Shown: positions 1 to 7,776 of the stretch, one piece after another
Layout of the letters: the number at the start of each line of letters is the position of its first letter
How positions within the stretch are numbered: the stretch's first letter is position 1
Assembly: GCF_002289565.1 (NCBI RefSeq)
Contig: NZ_NTFY01000086.1
Location: 1-64,000 of the forward strand
DNA: 64,000 bases
Direction: 5' to 3'
From: Rhodopirellula sp. SM50
GTDB lineage: Bacteria > Planctomycetota > Planctomycetia > Pirellulales > Pirellulaceae
Program-made: the position numbers and the translations under genes
The notes under the pieces: generated by a model
Database searches by the model: none
Told to the model about the DNA's origin: nothing
What the model saw: the letters and a program-made list of their open reading frames with translations, nothing else

Positions 1-180
1 AGCGGAAGGGCGCGAGCCCTCCGGTCTTTCACGGTGTTTTTGAAGCGCGACCGGACGGCTCGCGCCGTTCCGCTAACACCGTTCGAGACTTAGCGGAAGG
101 GCGCGAGCCCTCCGGTTTTTCACGGTGTTTTTGAACCGCGACCGGACGGCTCGCGCCGTTCCGCTAACACCGTTCGAGCC
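1..180. repeat. Two tandem copies of a 91-bp hairpin repeat (family A)
   Basis: The unit beginning AGCGGAAGGGCG at 1 recurs at 92, so the period is 91 bp. Each unit has a left arm with AGGGC-GCGA-GCCCT and an inverted right arm which, read on the other strand, carries ACGGC-GCGA-GCCGT. Each arm can fold on its own around a GCGA loop, and the arms can also pair with each other apart from two swapped G/C positions. The same family occurs near 55.1 kb and 62.4 kb. The array may continue upstream of the window. It resembles REP-type elements in design; no transposase is visible here. Confidence 0.85.
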
Positions 181-212
181 AAAGTGGATGAGAGAGGGCT
201 TGCGGCCTGCCG

Positions 213-875
213 CTAGCGCCACAGCCATTCGCGGAAACCTTCGACGACTTGCTGTCGTTCCGCGATGGCTCGCCAAACGGCAAACAATCCCAGCGTCAGC
301 GCGACGACGATCATGGTACCGCCACGCCGCGGGGCCGGAGGCGACGTGGCTTCCGCTTTGTCTCTCAAGTGTCCCAACAGTTTTTCCCAGAAAACACTCG
401 TGGCGATCGGTTCGAACGATTCAATCGATGTCGAATCGATCGCTTGATGCCCCGCCGCTCGCAAGTGGACCCGCAACCGGGGCAAAAACACCTGCAGCGT
501 CTCTCGATCACACGTCGCCTCGGAATCGAGTTCCAACGCGGCTTCGAGTAACGGCGACAACATCTGCTCCGGCGTCCGCCCGTACACGACCAATCGCGGG
601 CGTGCGGTGAGCGCAAACAGAGAGATGATCAGGCCATAAAACGTCGCCAGGGCAAGCCACACCCAGCCGCCAAACACGCCGGCCGCCGCCTTGGGGAAAA
701 AAAGTTCCCCCGGACCAATGGCCACTAAACCGACGACCGAAAACCCGAGCGCCGCGATATCGCGTCCTCCCGTCGTGATCAACACCCGACCGCTGAGACG
801 AATCATCCCCAGCAACAACAGATACGCAACCAGCGGAAGCAAGGCGATCAGCAAGTAGATCGGTTCGATGGACAT
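213..875 (-). CDS. Conserved membrane protein of unknown function
   Basis: A protein of about 220 residues beginning MSIEPIYLLIALLPL. I chose the ATG at 875 because a hydrophobic segment follows at once; the open frame extends to 1082 but the extra N-terminus is basic and low in complexity. Two or three hydrophobic segments lie in the first 90 residues (LIALLPLVAYLLLLGMI, IAALGFSVVGLVAIGPGELFF, GGWVWLALATFYGLIISLFAL). A soluble region of about 100 residues follows, then a further membrane segment (MIVVALTLGLFAVWRAIA) near the C-terminus. I do not recognise the family. It is divergent from the glycosyltransferase at 1131 and ends close to the family A repeats. Confidence 0.7.
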   Translation of the reverse strand: MSIEPIYLLIALLPLVAYLLLLGMIRLSGRVLITTGGRDIAALGFSVVGLVAIGPGELFFPKAAAGVFGGWVWLALATFYGLIISLFALTARPRLVVYGRTPEQMLSPLLEAALELDSEATCDRETLQVFLPRLRVHLRAAGHQAIDSTSIESFEPIATSVFWEKLLGHLRDKAEATSPPAPRRGGTMIVVALTLGLFAVWRAIAERQQVVEGFREWLWR

Positions 876-1130
876 GCGTGGGTGAAGATGCCGGGAGTCG
901 GAGGGGAGGCGATTCGGTCCGTAAAGCGTACCAATTTCAACCGCTCGACGCGACGGAGGAGACGGGGCGGCGAGAGTGCTGCGAAACAGCCGGATGATCC
1001 GACCAATCGGATCCATCGGCAGATTGCTGGTAAGTGATCGCCGTGGTTGGTCAAGCAATACAGGCCAGTGGGAAGATCGCACCGCACGCTTTTTTCAACC
1101 AAACACCTTTTCGAGCACACAACGTACTCC

Positions 1131-2063
1131 ATGAGTCAACCTTCTCATCCGACGTTCTCTCAATCGGCCGCCACAGGCGTCGATCATCGCAACACGCTGC
1201 CCTCCCAACCACAAGGTCCCTCCGACGTGATCGGCCGAGTCGAACAGACGCTGACCGAGGTTGAACATGCGTGCCGGGCAATCGAAGACGAACGCATTAG
1301 CGCGTTCGGTCTGAGCGTGATCATTCCCGTGTTCAACGAACGACAAACCCTACCAAAGATCTTGGACCGCATCGACGAGGTGATGCCCGACGGGACGCAG
1401 ACCGTCGTGGTCGATGATGCCAGCACCGACGGGACGGCTCAGTGGCTGGCGGCGCTGCCACCGCGGGCCAATCGCACGGTCCTGTTACGCGGCCGCAATC
1501 ACGGCAAGGGCTCCGCCGTCCGGATGGGCATGCGGCACAGTCGTGGCGAAATCGTCGCGATTCAAGACGCCGATACCGAGTACGATCCGATCGACCTGCT
1601 GGACGTCATCCAGCCGATTCAACAAGGCGAGGCCGAAGTCGTGTACGGCTCGCGCTATCTCGGACAGAGCGATGATCCGTCGATGTTACATCGGCTGGGG
1701 AATTGGGCGCTGACCGCGATCAGCAATTGCATGACCGGTCAGCGATTGACGGACATGGAAACCTGTCACAAAGCCTTTCGAGGCGAGTTGGTGCGATCGA
1801 TTCGGATCAAAGAATGCCGCTTCGGATTCGAACCCGAAATCACCGGCAAGATTGCCGAACGCGGGATCGCGATCGCCGAAGTGCCCACCGGGTACCAGTA
1901 CCGCAGCTATGACGAGGGCAAGAAAATCACCTGGAAGGACGGCGTCGCCGCGCTGGCGTGCATGTGGCGCTACCGCAATGCGGGGTGGCTGTGGCGTGCC
2001 GTCGTCGGGGCGGGCAGAGTGCTCATCCGCCTGCCGCGTCTGGCTCGCAACAAAGTGGCGTAA
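1131..2063 (+). CDS. Family 2 glycosyltransferase (DPM1-like)
   Basis: A 310-residue GT-A fold enzyme. The catalytic domain starts near residue 60 with LSVIIPVFNERQTLPKIL, followed by VVVDDASTDGTAQWL and IVAIQDADTEYDPIDLL, the nucleotide-sugar and metal-binding region of GT2 enzymes. The sequence EVVYGSRYL and the later MTGQRLTDMETCHKAFR match dolichyl/undecaprenyl-phosphate hexose transferases such as DPM1, so transfer of a hexose to a polyprenyl phosphate is the likely reaction. The start ATG at 1131 gives a 60-residue N-terminal extension; an in-frame extension upstream to 1047 is possible but less likely. The stop codon TAA is supplied by the first family B repeat, which overlaps the gene end. 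Confidence 0.9.
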   Translation: MSQPSHPTFSQSAATGVDHRNTLPSQPQGPSDVIGRVEQTLTEVEHACRAIEDERISAFGLSVIIPVFNERQTLPKILDRIDEVMPDGTQTVVVDDASTDGTAQWLAALPPRANRTVLLRGRNHGKGSAVRMGMRHSRGEIVAIQDADTEYDPIDLLDVIQPIQQGEAEVVYGSRYLGQSDDPSMLHRLGNWALTAISNCMTGQRLTDMETCHKAFRGELVRSIRIKECRFGFEPEITGKIAERGIAIAEVPTGYQYRSYDEGKKITWKDGVAALACMWRYRNAGWLWRAVVGAGRVLIRLPRLARNKVA

Positions 2064-2140
2064 GCTTCCAGCTTGCGAGAAAGTGGCGTAAGCTTCCAGC
2101 TTGCGGCTCAGCCTGTTCGCAAGCTTCCAGCTTACGCCAC
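2052..2140. repeat. Family B hairpin repeat, two direct copies and one inverted
   Basis: GTGGCGTAAGCTTCCAGC appears twice head to tail (from 2055 and 2083) and once inverted (ending 2140). Inside each copy AAGCT-TCC-AGCTT can form a small stem. The first copy overlaps the end of the upstream glycosyltransferase gene and provides its TAA. The same element occurs three times after the K+ channel gene at 20.1 kb and is clearly related to family C. Confidence 0.85.
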
Positions 2141-2148
2141 GGGGTGAC

Positions 2149-2706
2149 CTAATTGCCGGGCAGCTGCCGACCGTGCTTCGGCGTTTCCGAGGGCGGCAGC
2201 TCACAGTCAAACTCTTCCTGGTAACGGCGTCGTTCGACGGGTGTGGCATAGAACCGCAGCCAAGTCTCAGTATCCTCGACGCACATCCACTCCAAGGCCT
2301 TGCCCGGGACATCGACTTTCTTTTCGCAACAGGGCAGGATATCGCGATAGATGATCGTGTACAGTTCGCGGTCGCAAAGGTGATCGGTGCAGCGCAACAC
2401 GATGTTCTTGCTGTACAACTTTTGAATCGTCTTTTTCAGTCGATGCGACAGTTGCGAATCCCCCAAGGCATCGGGCGGCAGCAGGTGAAGCGGCGGAGAA
2501 AACCAGTCGGAGATCGGCAGCGCCGGTGCACGTTCCCAAGCCAACATCGACGCCAAGTATTCGTTCTCGGCTTGCAGCGACATTCGGTTGATCGACGATT
2601 CGATCGACTCGTCACGGTAGGGCTCCAGCTCATCCCGAAGCCGCGCGTTGGCCAACATTAATTCGACTTCGTCGATCGTTTGTCGGCGGGTTTCTCGCAT
2701 ATCCAT
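2149..2706 (-). CDS. Hypothetical protein, 185 aa
   Basis: A soluble protein without signal peptide or membrane segment, starting MDMRETRRQTIDEVELML. It has a Glu/Arg-rich, probably helical N-terminal half, then a more compact C-terminal half with several cysteines (VLRCTDHLCDRELYTIIY, DILPCCEKKVDV, WMCVEDTETW). The cysteine arrangement does not match a zinc motif I can name. The gene runs convergent to the glycosyltransferase at 1131 and is separated from it by the family B repeat. I do not recognise the family; the length and sustained amino-acid composition make a real gene likely. Confidence 0.75.
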   Translation of the reverse strand: MDMRETRRQTIDEVELMLANARLRDELEPYRDESIESSINRMSLQAENEYLASMLAWERAPALPISDWFSPPLHLLPPDALGDSQLSHRLKKTIQKLYSKNIVLRCTDHLCDRELYTIIYRDILPCCEKKVDVPGKALEWMCVEDTETWLRFYATPVERRRYQEEFDCELPPSETPKHGRQLPGN

Positions 2707-2998
2707 CTAAACCGGTTGGCAGGGGGGGAGGCAGCTAGGCTGGTGCAAAGGATCGGTCGACCGGTCTGCAGGCGCCCCCGGAGGGCCACCGTTTGGCTGA
2801 CCGAGTCGTCCAACGATGCCCTGATGGTATCTGTCCTTTGCCGCCACTCAACTTGCAACTGAAGCAAAACCGCGGTTTCAAATCAATTTCGTCGCTCCGG
2901 CCTTGGCTTGATCGTTACGAACGGAATGGCTTATCAGAATTTGCCGTCAATTCGCCAGGCGGCGCGTGTCTTTTCGAAAAGAATGCCTCCCGTCACCG

Positions 2999-4102
2999 TC
3001 ATCGCGAGACCAGATCTCGGTACAGCTGGGCGTGACGCTGGACCATCGTCTCGACCGAAAACGCGTCCTGGATGCGCTCTCTGGCGGCGGTCCCCAGCCG
3101 ATCGGCGACTTCAGGGTGCTCGAGTAAATCCAGTGATTCGCGGGCCAGCGCGGCGCGGTCTCCCAGCGGAACCAATCGTCCGGTTTGATCGTCGAGGATC
3201 AAATCTCGATTGCCGGGAATGTCCGATGCGATCACCGGGATCCCGGCCTGCATGGCTTCGATCACCGCATTGCTCTGGCCTTCATACTCGCTGCCGATCC
3301 AAAACAAATCCGCATGCGGCAACAGTTCGGCGACATCATCACGTGCGCCGACGAAACGAACATGTTCGGGGATTGTGACGGAGTCGCGGAACCGCAGCAA
3401 TTCAGCTTTTTGGGGACCGTCGCCGATTACGACCAACGTGGTGTCGTCACGCGTGCAGGCGAGCAGCTCGGCCGCCCAGATCAAATCGCGATAACGCTTT
3501 TGCGGCCACAGGCGACCGACCGCCAGCACCAACTTTCGCTCCACCGAGACGCCGAGCCGCTCGAACGCTTGCCGGCGCGAGATCGGCGTCACCGCCCGAG
3601 GTGGAATTCCATTGGGGATGAGATGAAACAGATCGGGGTCGATGCCGTGACGCCCATAGAATTCCTGGACCCCAGAACTGTTGGTCGTGATCGCGGCCGA
3701 GCGTCGTGCCAGAAAACGATCGATCCGAAAATGCCACCAGGCTTTCCAAGGGTCGACGCAACGTTCACTGGCGACAATCACCGGAACCTTGGCCAGCAGC
3801 GCCGCGGCGCGGCCGAAGCTGTTGGCGGCGAACAACCAGGTGTGCACCAGATCGGGCGCCCAATCCGCCAACGCCCGTCGCAGCCGAAACAACGCCGTCG
3901 GATCCGCTTTGAAACGTTTGCCGATCACGGTGACCGGGATCCCAGCCTGCCTCAGCGATTCGCTTCTCGGACCGTCGCGCGTCAGCAAGAAGACTCGCAC
4001 GTCGAACTCCTCGCGCGGCAGATTTTCAGCCAACAACGCAAGCTGTTTTTCGGCACCACCGCGGTCCATCGTCGGAATGATCAGCGCGATTCGAAGTTTC
4101 AT
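2999..4102 (-). CDS. Family 4 glycosyltransferase (GT-B)
   Basis: A 367-residue GT-B enzyme. The N-terminus MKLRIALIIPTMDRGGAEKQ has the GGAEK signature of GT4 enzymes that build exopolysaccharide or lipid-linked glycans. The C-terminal half has KLVLAVGRLWPQKRY and the full EX7E motif in EYEGQSNAVIEAMQAG, followed by GIPVIASDIPGNRDLI. The ATG at 4102 overlaps the TGA of the upstream gene by 4 bp, so translation is probably coupled. It is the last gene of a three-gene minus-strand operon with another GT4 and hpt. The sugar and acceptor cannot be read from the sequence. Confidence 0.92.
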   Translation of the reverse strand: MKLRIALIIPTMDRGGAEKQLALLAENLPREEFDVRVFLLTRDGPRSESLRQAGIPVTVIGKRFKADPTALFRLRRALADWAPDLVHTWLFAANSFGRAAALLAKVPVIVASERCVDPWKAWWHFRIDRFLARRSAAITTNSSGVQEFYGRHGIDPDLFHLIPNGIPPRAVTPISRRQAFERLGVSVERKLVLAVGRLWPQKRYRDLIWAAELLACTRDDTTLVVIGDGPQKAELLRFRDSVTIPEHVRFVGARDDVAELLPHADLFWIGSEYEGQSNAVIEAMQAGIPVIASDIPGNRDLILDDQTGRLVPLGDRAALARESLDLLEHPEVADRLGTAARERIQDAFSVETMVQRHAQLYRDLVSR

Positions 4103-5436
4103 TGCGCGTTTTCCATCGACGTCGATTGCGAAGTGTTCGGGAGCGATCCGGCGGCGAGTTGGCGAAACAGCGTGACATAACGCTCGATGGAGTCGCTTCG
4201 TGATCGGGTTCGTTGCATGATCCGCCGCGTCTGCCGGGCGCGGCGGCGAGCCTGCTCCAGGTTGCCGACGATCTGCTCAATCGCGAAACGCAGGGTTTTG
4301 GGACGAGCCGGATCGAACCACCAGACCAAGGGGCCTGCCTGCTCGGACATCCTGTCGACGGCCTCGGGATCGGCTTGGAGTGCATCGCCACGACGCTCGA
4401 TGATCCGCTGCCGGACCTCCGACTCGCTGACGCCGAAAAACTCGCGCGCCGTTGCGGTATTGGCCAGCACCAACGGCAATCCGGCCGCGATCGCGGTCGG
4501 AACCTGATGCTCAAAGCCCTCGTCGCCGACGTGGACCATCAAGTCGGCTGCGGAATAGACATCGTCGGGCGATCCGAAGGAGCCCGGCATGGCCATCGAT
4601 TGCCGCAACCCGTCGCTTTTCAGTCGCGAGTAGATCGTGTCACGCAGCGGGCCATCGCCGATCAACCAAAACTGTAATCCTTGGATGTGATTGGAAAGCA
4701 GGTACGCCGATTTCACCAGTGTCATGATGCCCGAACTTCGATCCAGTCGTTCGACCGACAAGACGACCGCGCAGGAGGCGGGGACGAACAGATCGCCGTT
4801 GATCCGCGACATCGCCCGGCGAAGGTTCTTGGGACTCGATAACCCGTGCTCCTTCATCGGACCGACCCCATGGGCAATGCGATGGGTCCGCGTCTTGTCG
4901 CCGCCTTCGGCCAGCCAACGGCGATGGGCCGAGGCACTGTCAAGGATGACGGCAGCGGCGTCTTTCACGGCCGATCGACAACGCTTTCCAATGCGACTGT
5001 GGTTAAAGAATTCGAAATCGCTACAGTCGCCGTGTCCGGAAAGGCGAACCACCGACGGAACGCCGATCGCCTGGGCGGCCTCGACCGCCGCGATCGCTTC
5101 CTCACGACCGGCGTCACAGTAGACGATGTCGCACGACGTCGGATCCGATTCGATCCAGTCACGGAGGTAGCGAATGTAGCGTGATGCCGTGCGGTCACCC
5201 CGTGCAGTCCAACCGGTTCGAAACATGCGAATCGGGCGATACACCTGGCACTCGCGAAACGAAAACCTTTCGGCCCAGGAGCCGGCATATTTCGGCGTCA
5301 CGACTGACACCTGGATCCCCGCCAGCCGCAAGCCGGTGGCAAGTTCCATCAAATGGCCGGCCGAATCGATCGACCCGTGCGGCCAAAAGTGTCGACCGAT
5401 CAACAGAACACGGACGGGGCGTTCCAAACCACTCAC
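4099..5436 (-). CDS. Family 4-like glycosyltransferase with altered EX7E motif
   Basis: A 445-residue GT-B protein. The N-terminus VRVLLIGRHFWPHGSIDSAG and ELATGLRLAGIQVSVVTPKY is the typical Rossmann entry of GT4 enzymes. The C-terminal domain shows CAVVLSVERLDRSSGIMTLV and FWLIGDGPLRDTIY. In the EX7E region EGFEHQVPTAIAAGLPLV the first Glu is kept but the second position is Thr, so nucleotide-sugar binding may be altered. The start is GTG at 5436, overlapping the TGA of hpt by 4 bp; its own TGA overlaps the ATG of the next GT4. It is the middle gene of the hpt-GT4-GT4 operon. Confidence 0.85.
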   Translation of the reverse strand: MSGLERPVRVLLIGRHFWPHGSIDSAGHLMELATGLRLAGIQVSVVTPKYAGSWAERFSFRECQVYRPIRMFRTGWTARGDRTASRYIRYLRDWIESDPTSCDIVYCDAGREEAIAAVEAAQAIGVPSVVRLSGHGDCSDFEFFNHSRIGKRCRSAVKDAAAVILDSASAHRRWLAEGGDKTRTHRIAHGVGPMKEHGLSSPKNLRRAMSRINGDLFVPASCAVVLSVERLDRSSGIMTLVKSAYLLSNHIQGLQFWLIGDGPLRDTIYSRLKSDGLRQSMAMPGSFGSPDDVYSAADLMVHVGDEGFEHQVPTAIAAGLPLVLANTATAREFFGVSESEVRQRIIERRGDALQADPEAVDRMSEQAGPLVWWFDPARPKTLRFAIEQIVGNLEQARRRARQTRRIMQRTRSRSDSIERYVTLFRQLAAGSLPNTSQSTSMENAQ

Positions 5437-5978
5437 TGTTTCGATTTGTGCTCCGTCGCTTCGATCTCGTGCGTCTCCAAGACCGCCAGGTAGGGCAGGT
5501 TGCGGTACATGTCCAAGTAATCCAAGCCGTAGCCGACCACAAATTCATCGGGGATTTCGAACGCCACAAAGTCGGGACGCAGTGACACGGCATGCTCGCG
5601 ATGCTTGTGCAACAACACCGCCGTCTTGGTCGATTTTGCGCCGAGTTCCTTGATCATCCCCGACAACCGATCCAACGTTCGTCCGGTGTCGAAAATGTCA
5701 TCGACCAACAGCACCTCGCGATCTTTGACATCGATCAGCATGTTCGCATTGACCTCCAGGTTTCCCGACTCGGTCCCCCCACGATAACTCGACGCCTGGA
5801 TCACGCCAACTCGTTGCGGCATCGACAGGCGACGAATCAGATCGGCAAACAGGACCAGACTGCCCGTCATCACCGCAATCACCGTCAGCGGCCGCTGCGC
5901 CCCGTAAAACCGATCGATTTCCGTGGCCAATCGTTCGACGCCGGCCTGTAACTGGTTCTCATCAAGCAGAATACGCAT
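5433..5978 (-). CDS. hpt: Hypoxanthine phosphoribosyltransferase
   Basis: A 181-residue purine salvage enzyme that converts hypoxanthine (and usually guanine) with PRPP to the nucleotide. The PRPP-binding loop VLLVDDIFDTGRTL lies at residues 89-102, and the flexible-loop region SSYRGGTESG at 63-72. The C-terminal VAFEIPDEFVVGYGLDYLDMYRNLPYLAVL is characteristic of bacterial HPRT. I chose the ATG at 5978 (MRILLDENQL) because it gives the usual family length; the frame stays open upstream to 6413 but the extra part does not resemble HPRT. It is the first gene of an operon with two glycosyltransferases, an unusual pairing that may only reflect co-transcription. Confidence 0.95.
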   Translation of the reverse strand: MRILLDENQLQAGVERLATEIDRFYGAQRPLTVIAVMTGSLVLFADLIRRLSMPQRVGVIQASSYRGGTESGNLEVNANMLIDVKDREVLLVDDIFDTGRTLDRLSGMIKELGAKSTKTAVLLHKHREHAVSLRPDFVAFEIPDEFVVGYGLDYLDMYRNLPYLAVLETHEIEATEHKSKQ

Positions 5979-6213
5979 CCGTTTCGCGTCCGGTCGACGC
6001 GCTCCCCGCGGCAATTTCTCAAATGGCTGGCAAAATGGGCGATTTAGGGTTTCAGTGCGATTCGGTCCAGCAAATTGCGGATCGGACACAACGAAACGCC
6101 GATGAACGATACACCGGCGGCCGATAATTTCCCACGGGACTTCCCCCCCGGAATGCCTCGCCCGTCCCAGGGATCCCTGCTCCACTGACGCGTTTTTTCG
6201 ACAGACCCGACGA

Positions 6214-6738
6214 ATGACCAATTCCCAACGTTTGGCGACCGTGCGAGCCCATCTGCAACACTGGCTGGCCGCCAATGTGATGCCGCGCCCCTGCCAAACG
6301 CCGGCGGACGCGACCGAATCGGCGGAAGAAACCCAGGAGCAAATGACGCAGGAAATCCAGTCGCAACCGGACCACGAGGACGAGAACGACGCGAAAATCG
6401 TGTCCGAGTCCATTTTGATTCGGGACGGGTTCTACGCCGGACGGACCTTCCACGCGACCGCGCAGGGCGAAACGTTTCGAGCGACCTGGTTCATGGAACC
6501 CGACGAATTGAAAATCCACGGTGCCGGCGGCGCCTTGGTGGCGTCGTTCCAAGGCGAGCAGATCGTTGCCGAGGCTCCCGTGTTGGAAGACGCTGTTTCG
6601 GAACAACCTGTGCTGGAAGACCAAGACGAATCGTCCGCGGCCGATGCGGGCCCGATCAGCATCCCGATGCCGGCGGCCGAAAACGATTCAAGCGACCAGG
6701 ATTCCGACCAGCAAGGCCAGGTTCCCAAAGCGGCGTAA
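6214..6738 (+). CDS. Acidic hypothetical protein, 174 aa
   Basis: A short protein in three parts. A basic N-terminal helix (MTNSQRLATVRAHLQHWLAA) is followed by an acidic Glu/Gln/Asp-rich linker. A compact middle part of about 60 residues comes next (SILIRDGFYAGRTFHATAQG to GGALVASFQG), then an acidic Ser/Asp/Gln tail with no predicted fold. No signal peptide or membrane segment is visible. The middle part could be a small beta domain. The gene is divergent from hpt and convergent with the lipoprotein at 6767. I do not recognise the family. Confidence 0.65.
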   Translation: MTNSQRLATVRAHLQHWLAANVMPRPCQTPADATESAEETQEQMTQEIQSQPDHEDENDAKIVSESILIRDGFYAGRTFHATAQGETFRATWFMEPDELKIHGAGGALVASFQGEQIVAEAPVLEDAVSEQPVLEDQDESSAADAGPISIPMPAAENDSSDQDSDQQGQVPKAA

Positions 6739-6766
6739 CGCCTTCTGGCGAAAAGCATGCGACCGG

Positions 6767-7111
6767 CTATTGAGTGACGTTCGCGTCTCCGGCATTCTGG
6801 CGTGACAGGATGCGTTCGAGCGTCTTGAGAACCTTGTCGTGCCGGTCGGCTTGTTCCTCCCAGCGGTCCAGAAGAACACTGTAGCGATCCGCGTTTTCTT
6901 TCGACTGCTGCAGTTGACGCGCGGTCTCGTCTTGCTGTGCTCGAGTTTGATCGAGTTGCTTTTGCGATTGCTCCAACTGCTGCTGTGTCTGTTCGGTTTG
7001 CCGATCGTAATCGTCAAGTTGCTGCTGGTAGGTCGCATCGTAGTCGACACCGGTTTGCGGCGTGCAGGAGCAAAGCAGAACGAGCGTCATTGCAATCGGT
7101 AGGTACTTCAT
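6767..7111 (-). CDS. Small Gln-rich coiled-coil lipoprotein
   Basis: A 114-residue protein. MKYLPIAMTLVLLCSC is a short lipoprotein signal with a lipobox-like LLCSC, so the mature protein is probably lipid-anchored. The mature part is almost wholly helical and rich in Gln/Glu/Asp (YQQQLDDYDRQTEQTQQQLE and following), consistent with a coiled coil. The ATG at 7111 is chosen because it begins the signal peptide and has an AAGGAAG sequence just upstream; the longer open frame to 7432 runs towards the tRNA-Ser. Function unknown; a periplasmic spacer or scaffold role is only a guess. Confidence 0.75.
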   Translation of the reverse strand: MKYLPIAMTLVLLCSCTPQTGVDYDATYQQQLDDYDRQTEQTQQQLEQSQKQLDQTRAQQDETARQLQQSKENADRYSVLLDRWEEQADRHDKVLKTLERILSRQNAGDANVTQ

Positions 7112-7435
7112 CGTTCGCTGCTTCCTTTTAGACCGGTTGGTGACACGTGGTGTTCTTAGGATCGTGATTTCTGGCCCCACACGCAACCCAGTTGGCCGAC
7201 TGCAAACCCCCGGGAAGTGGAAAACAGATTGAGCCGGGAAAGGATGGCAGAACGATTCGGGGCAGAACGAATGGGGCGGAATGAGGGGAATTGAGGCGGG
7301 ATTTTGGAATTCCTGGCTGGACTTCACGACGGGCGCGTGACGATGTAGACTGCTCGCGATCGCCGCCGATGCCTTCGACGGGTGGGTGGCGAGTGCTCTC
7401 GGCCGTGGAAGGTGGCCGAAGCGAAAACGCAAGCC
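7112..7435. other. Intergenic region between lipoprotein and tRNA-Ser
   Basis: No convincing gene. It must hold the promoters of the minus-strand lipoprotein and of tRNA-Ser, but I cannot place either with confidence. Confidence 0.5.
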
Positions 7436-7522
7436 GGATGGGTGGCCGAGTGGTCGAAGGCTCTAGTCTTGAAAACTAGCGTAGGGGAAACTCTACCGTG
7501 GGTTCGAATCCCACCCCATCCG
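7436..7522 (+). tRNA. tRNA-Ser (anticodon TGA)
   Basis: A cloverleaf can be drawn by hand. The acceptor stem GGATGGG (7436-7442) pairs with CCCATCC (7515-7521), with G as discriminator. The anticodon stem-loop is CTAGT-CTTGAAA-ACTAG with anticodon TGA. A long class II variable arm (CGTAGGGGAAACTCTACC) and the T arm GTGGG-TTCGAAT-CCCAC follow. The long variable arm and TGA anticodon identify serine. CCA is not encoded. Confidence 0.95.
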
Positions 7523-7776
7523 CTTCTGTGACGATCGACCGACGACGCAAACAGTCGGTCTCTTGTCTGACAGCCGGAGTGCATGACTCTGCGGCCAGTG
7601 CTCAGCACCAGTACCCGCGGACTCGGCAATGATCCGGTGTCGCCCAACCCGGGCATGAACCGCAGTCGTTTCGCATCGGATCTGCCCCTCCGGTAGGTTT
7701 TTCGAGCTAGGCTCCCCTGTGCCCCTGCCACTCGATCGACCTATCCGCTTGGTTCCGCTGCCGGTGAACGCTTCCG

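Noticed and set aside
1-180. CRISPR array
   Set aside because: Only two long units with internal palindromes and no unique spacers; the 46-bp array at 62333 also has no spacers.
125-610. 161-residue open frame on the plus strand
   Set aside because: It runs through a family A repeat and then opposite the membrane protein gene; its composition is Arg/Pro/Ser-rich and it shows no domain.
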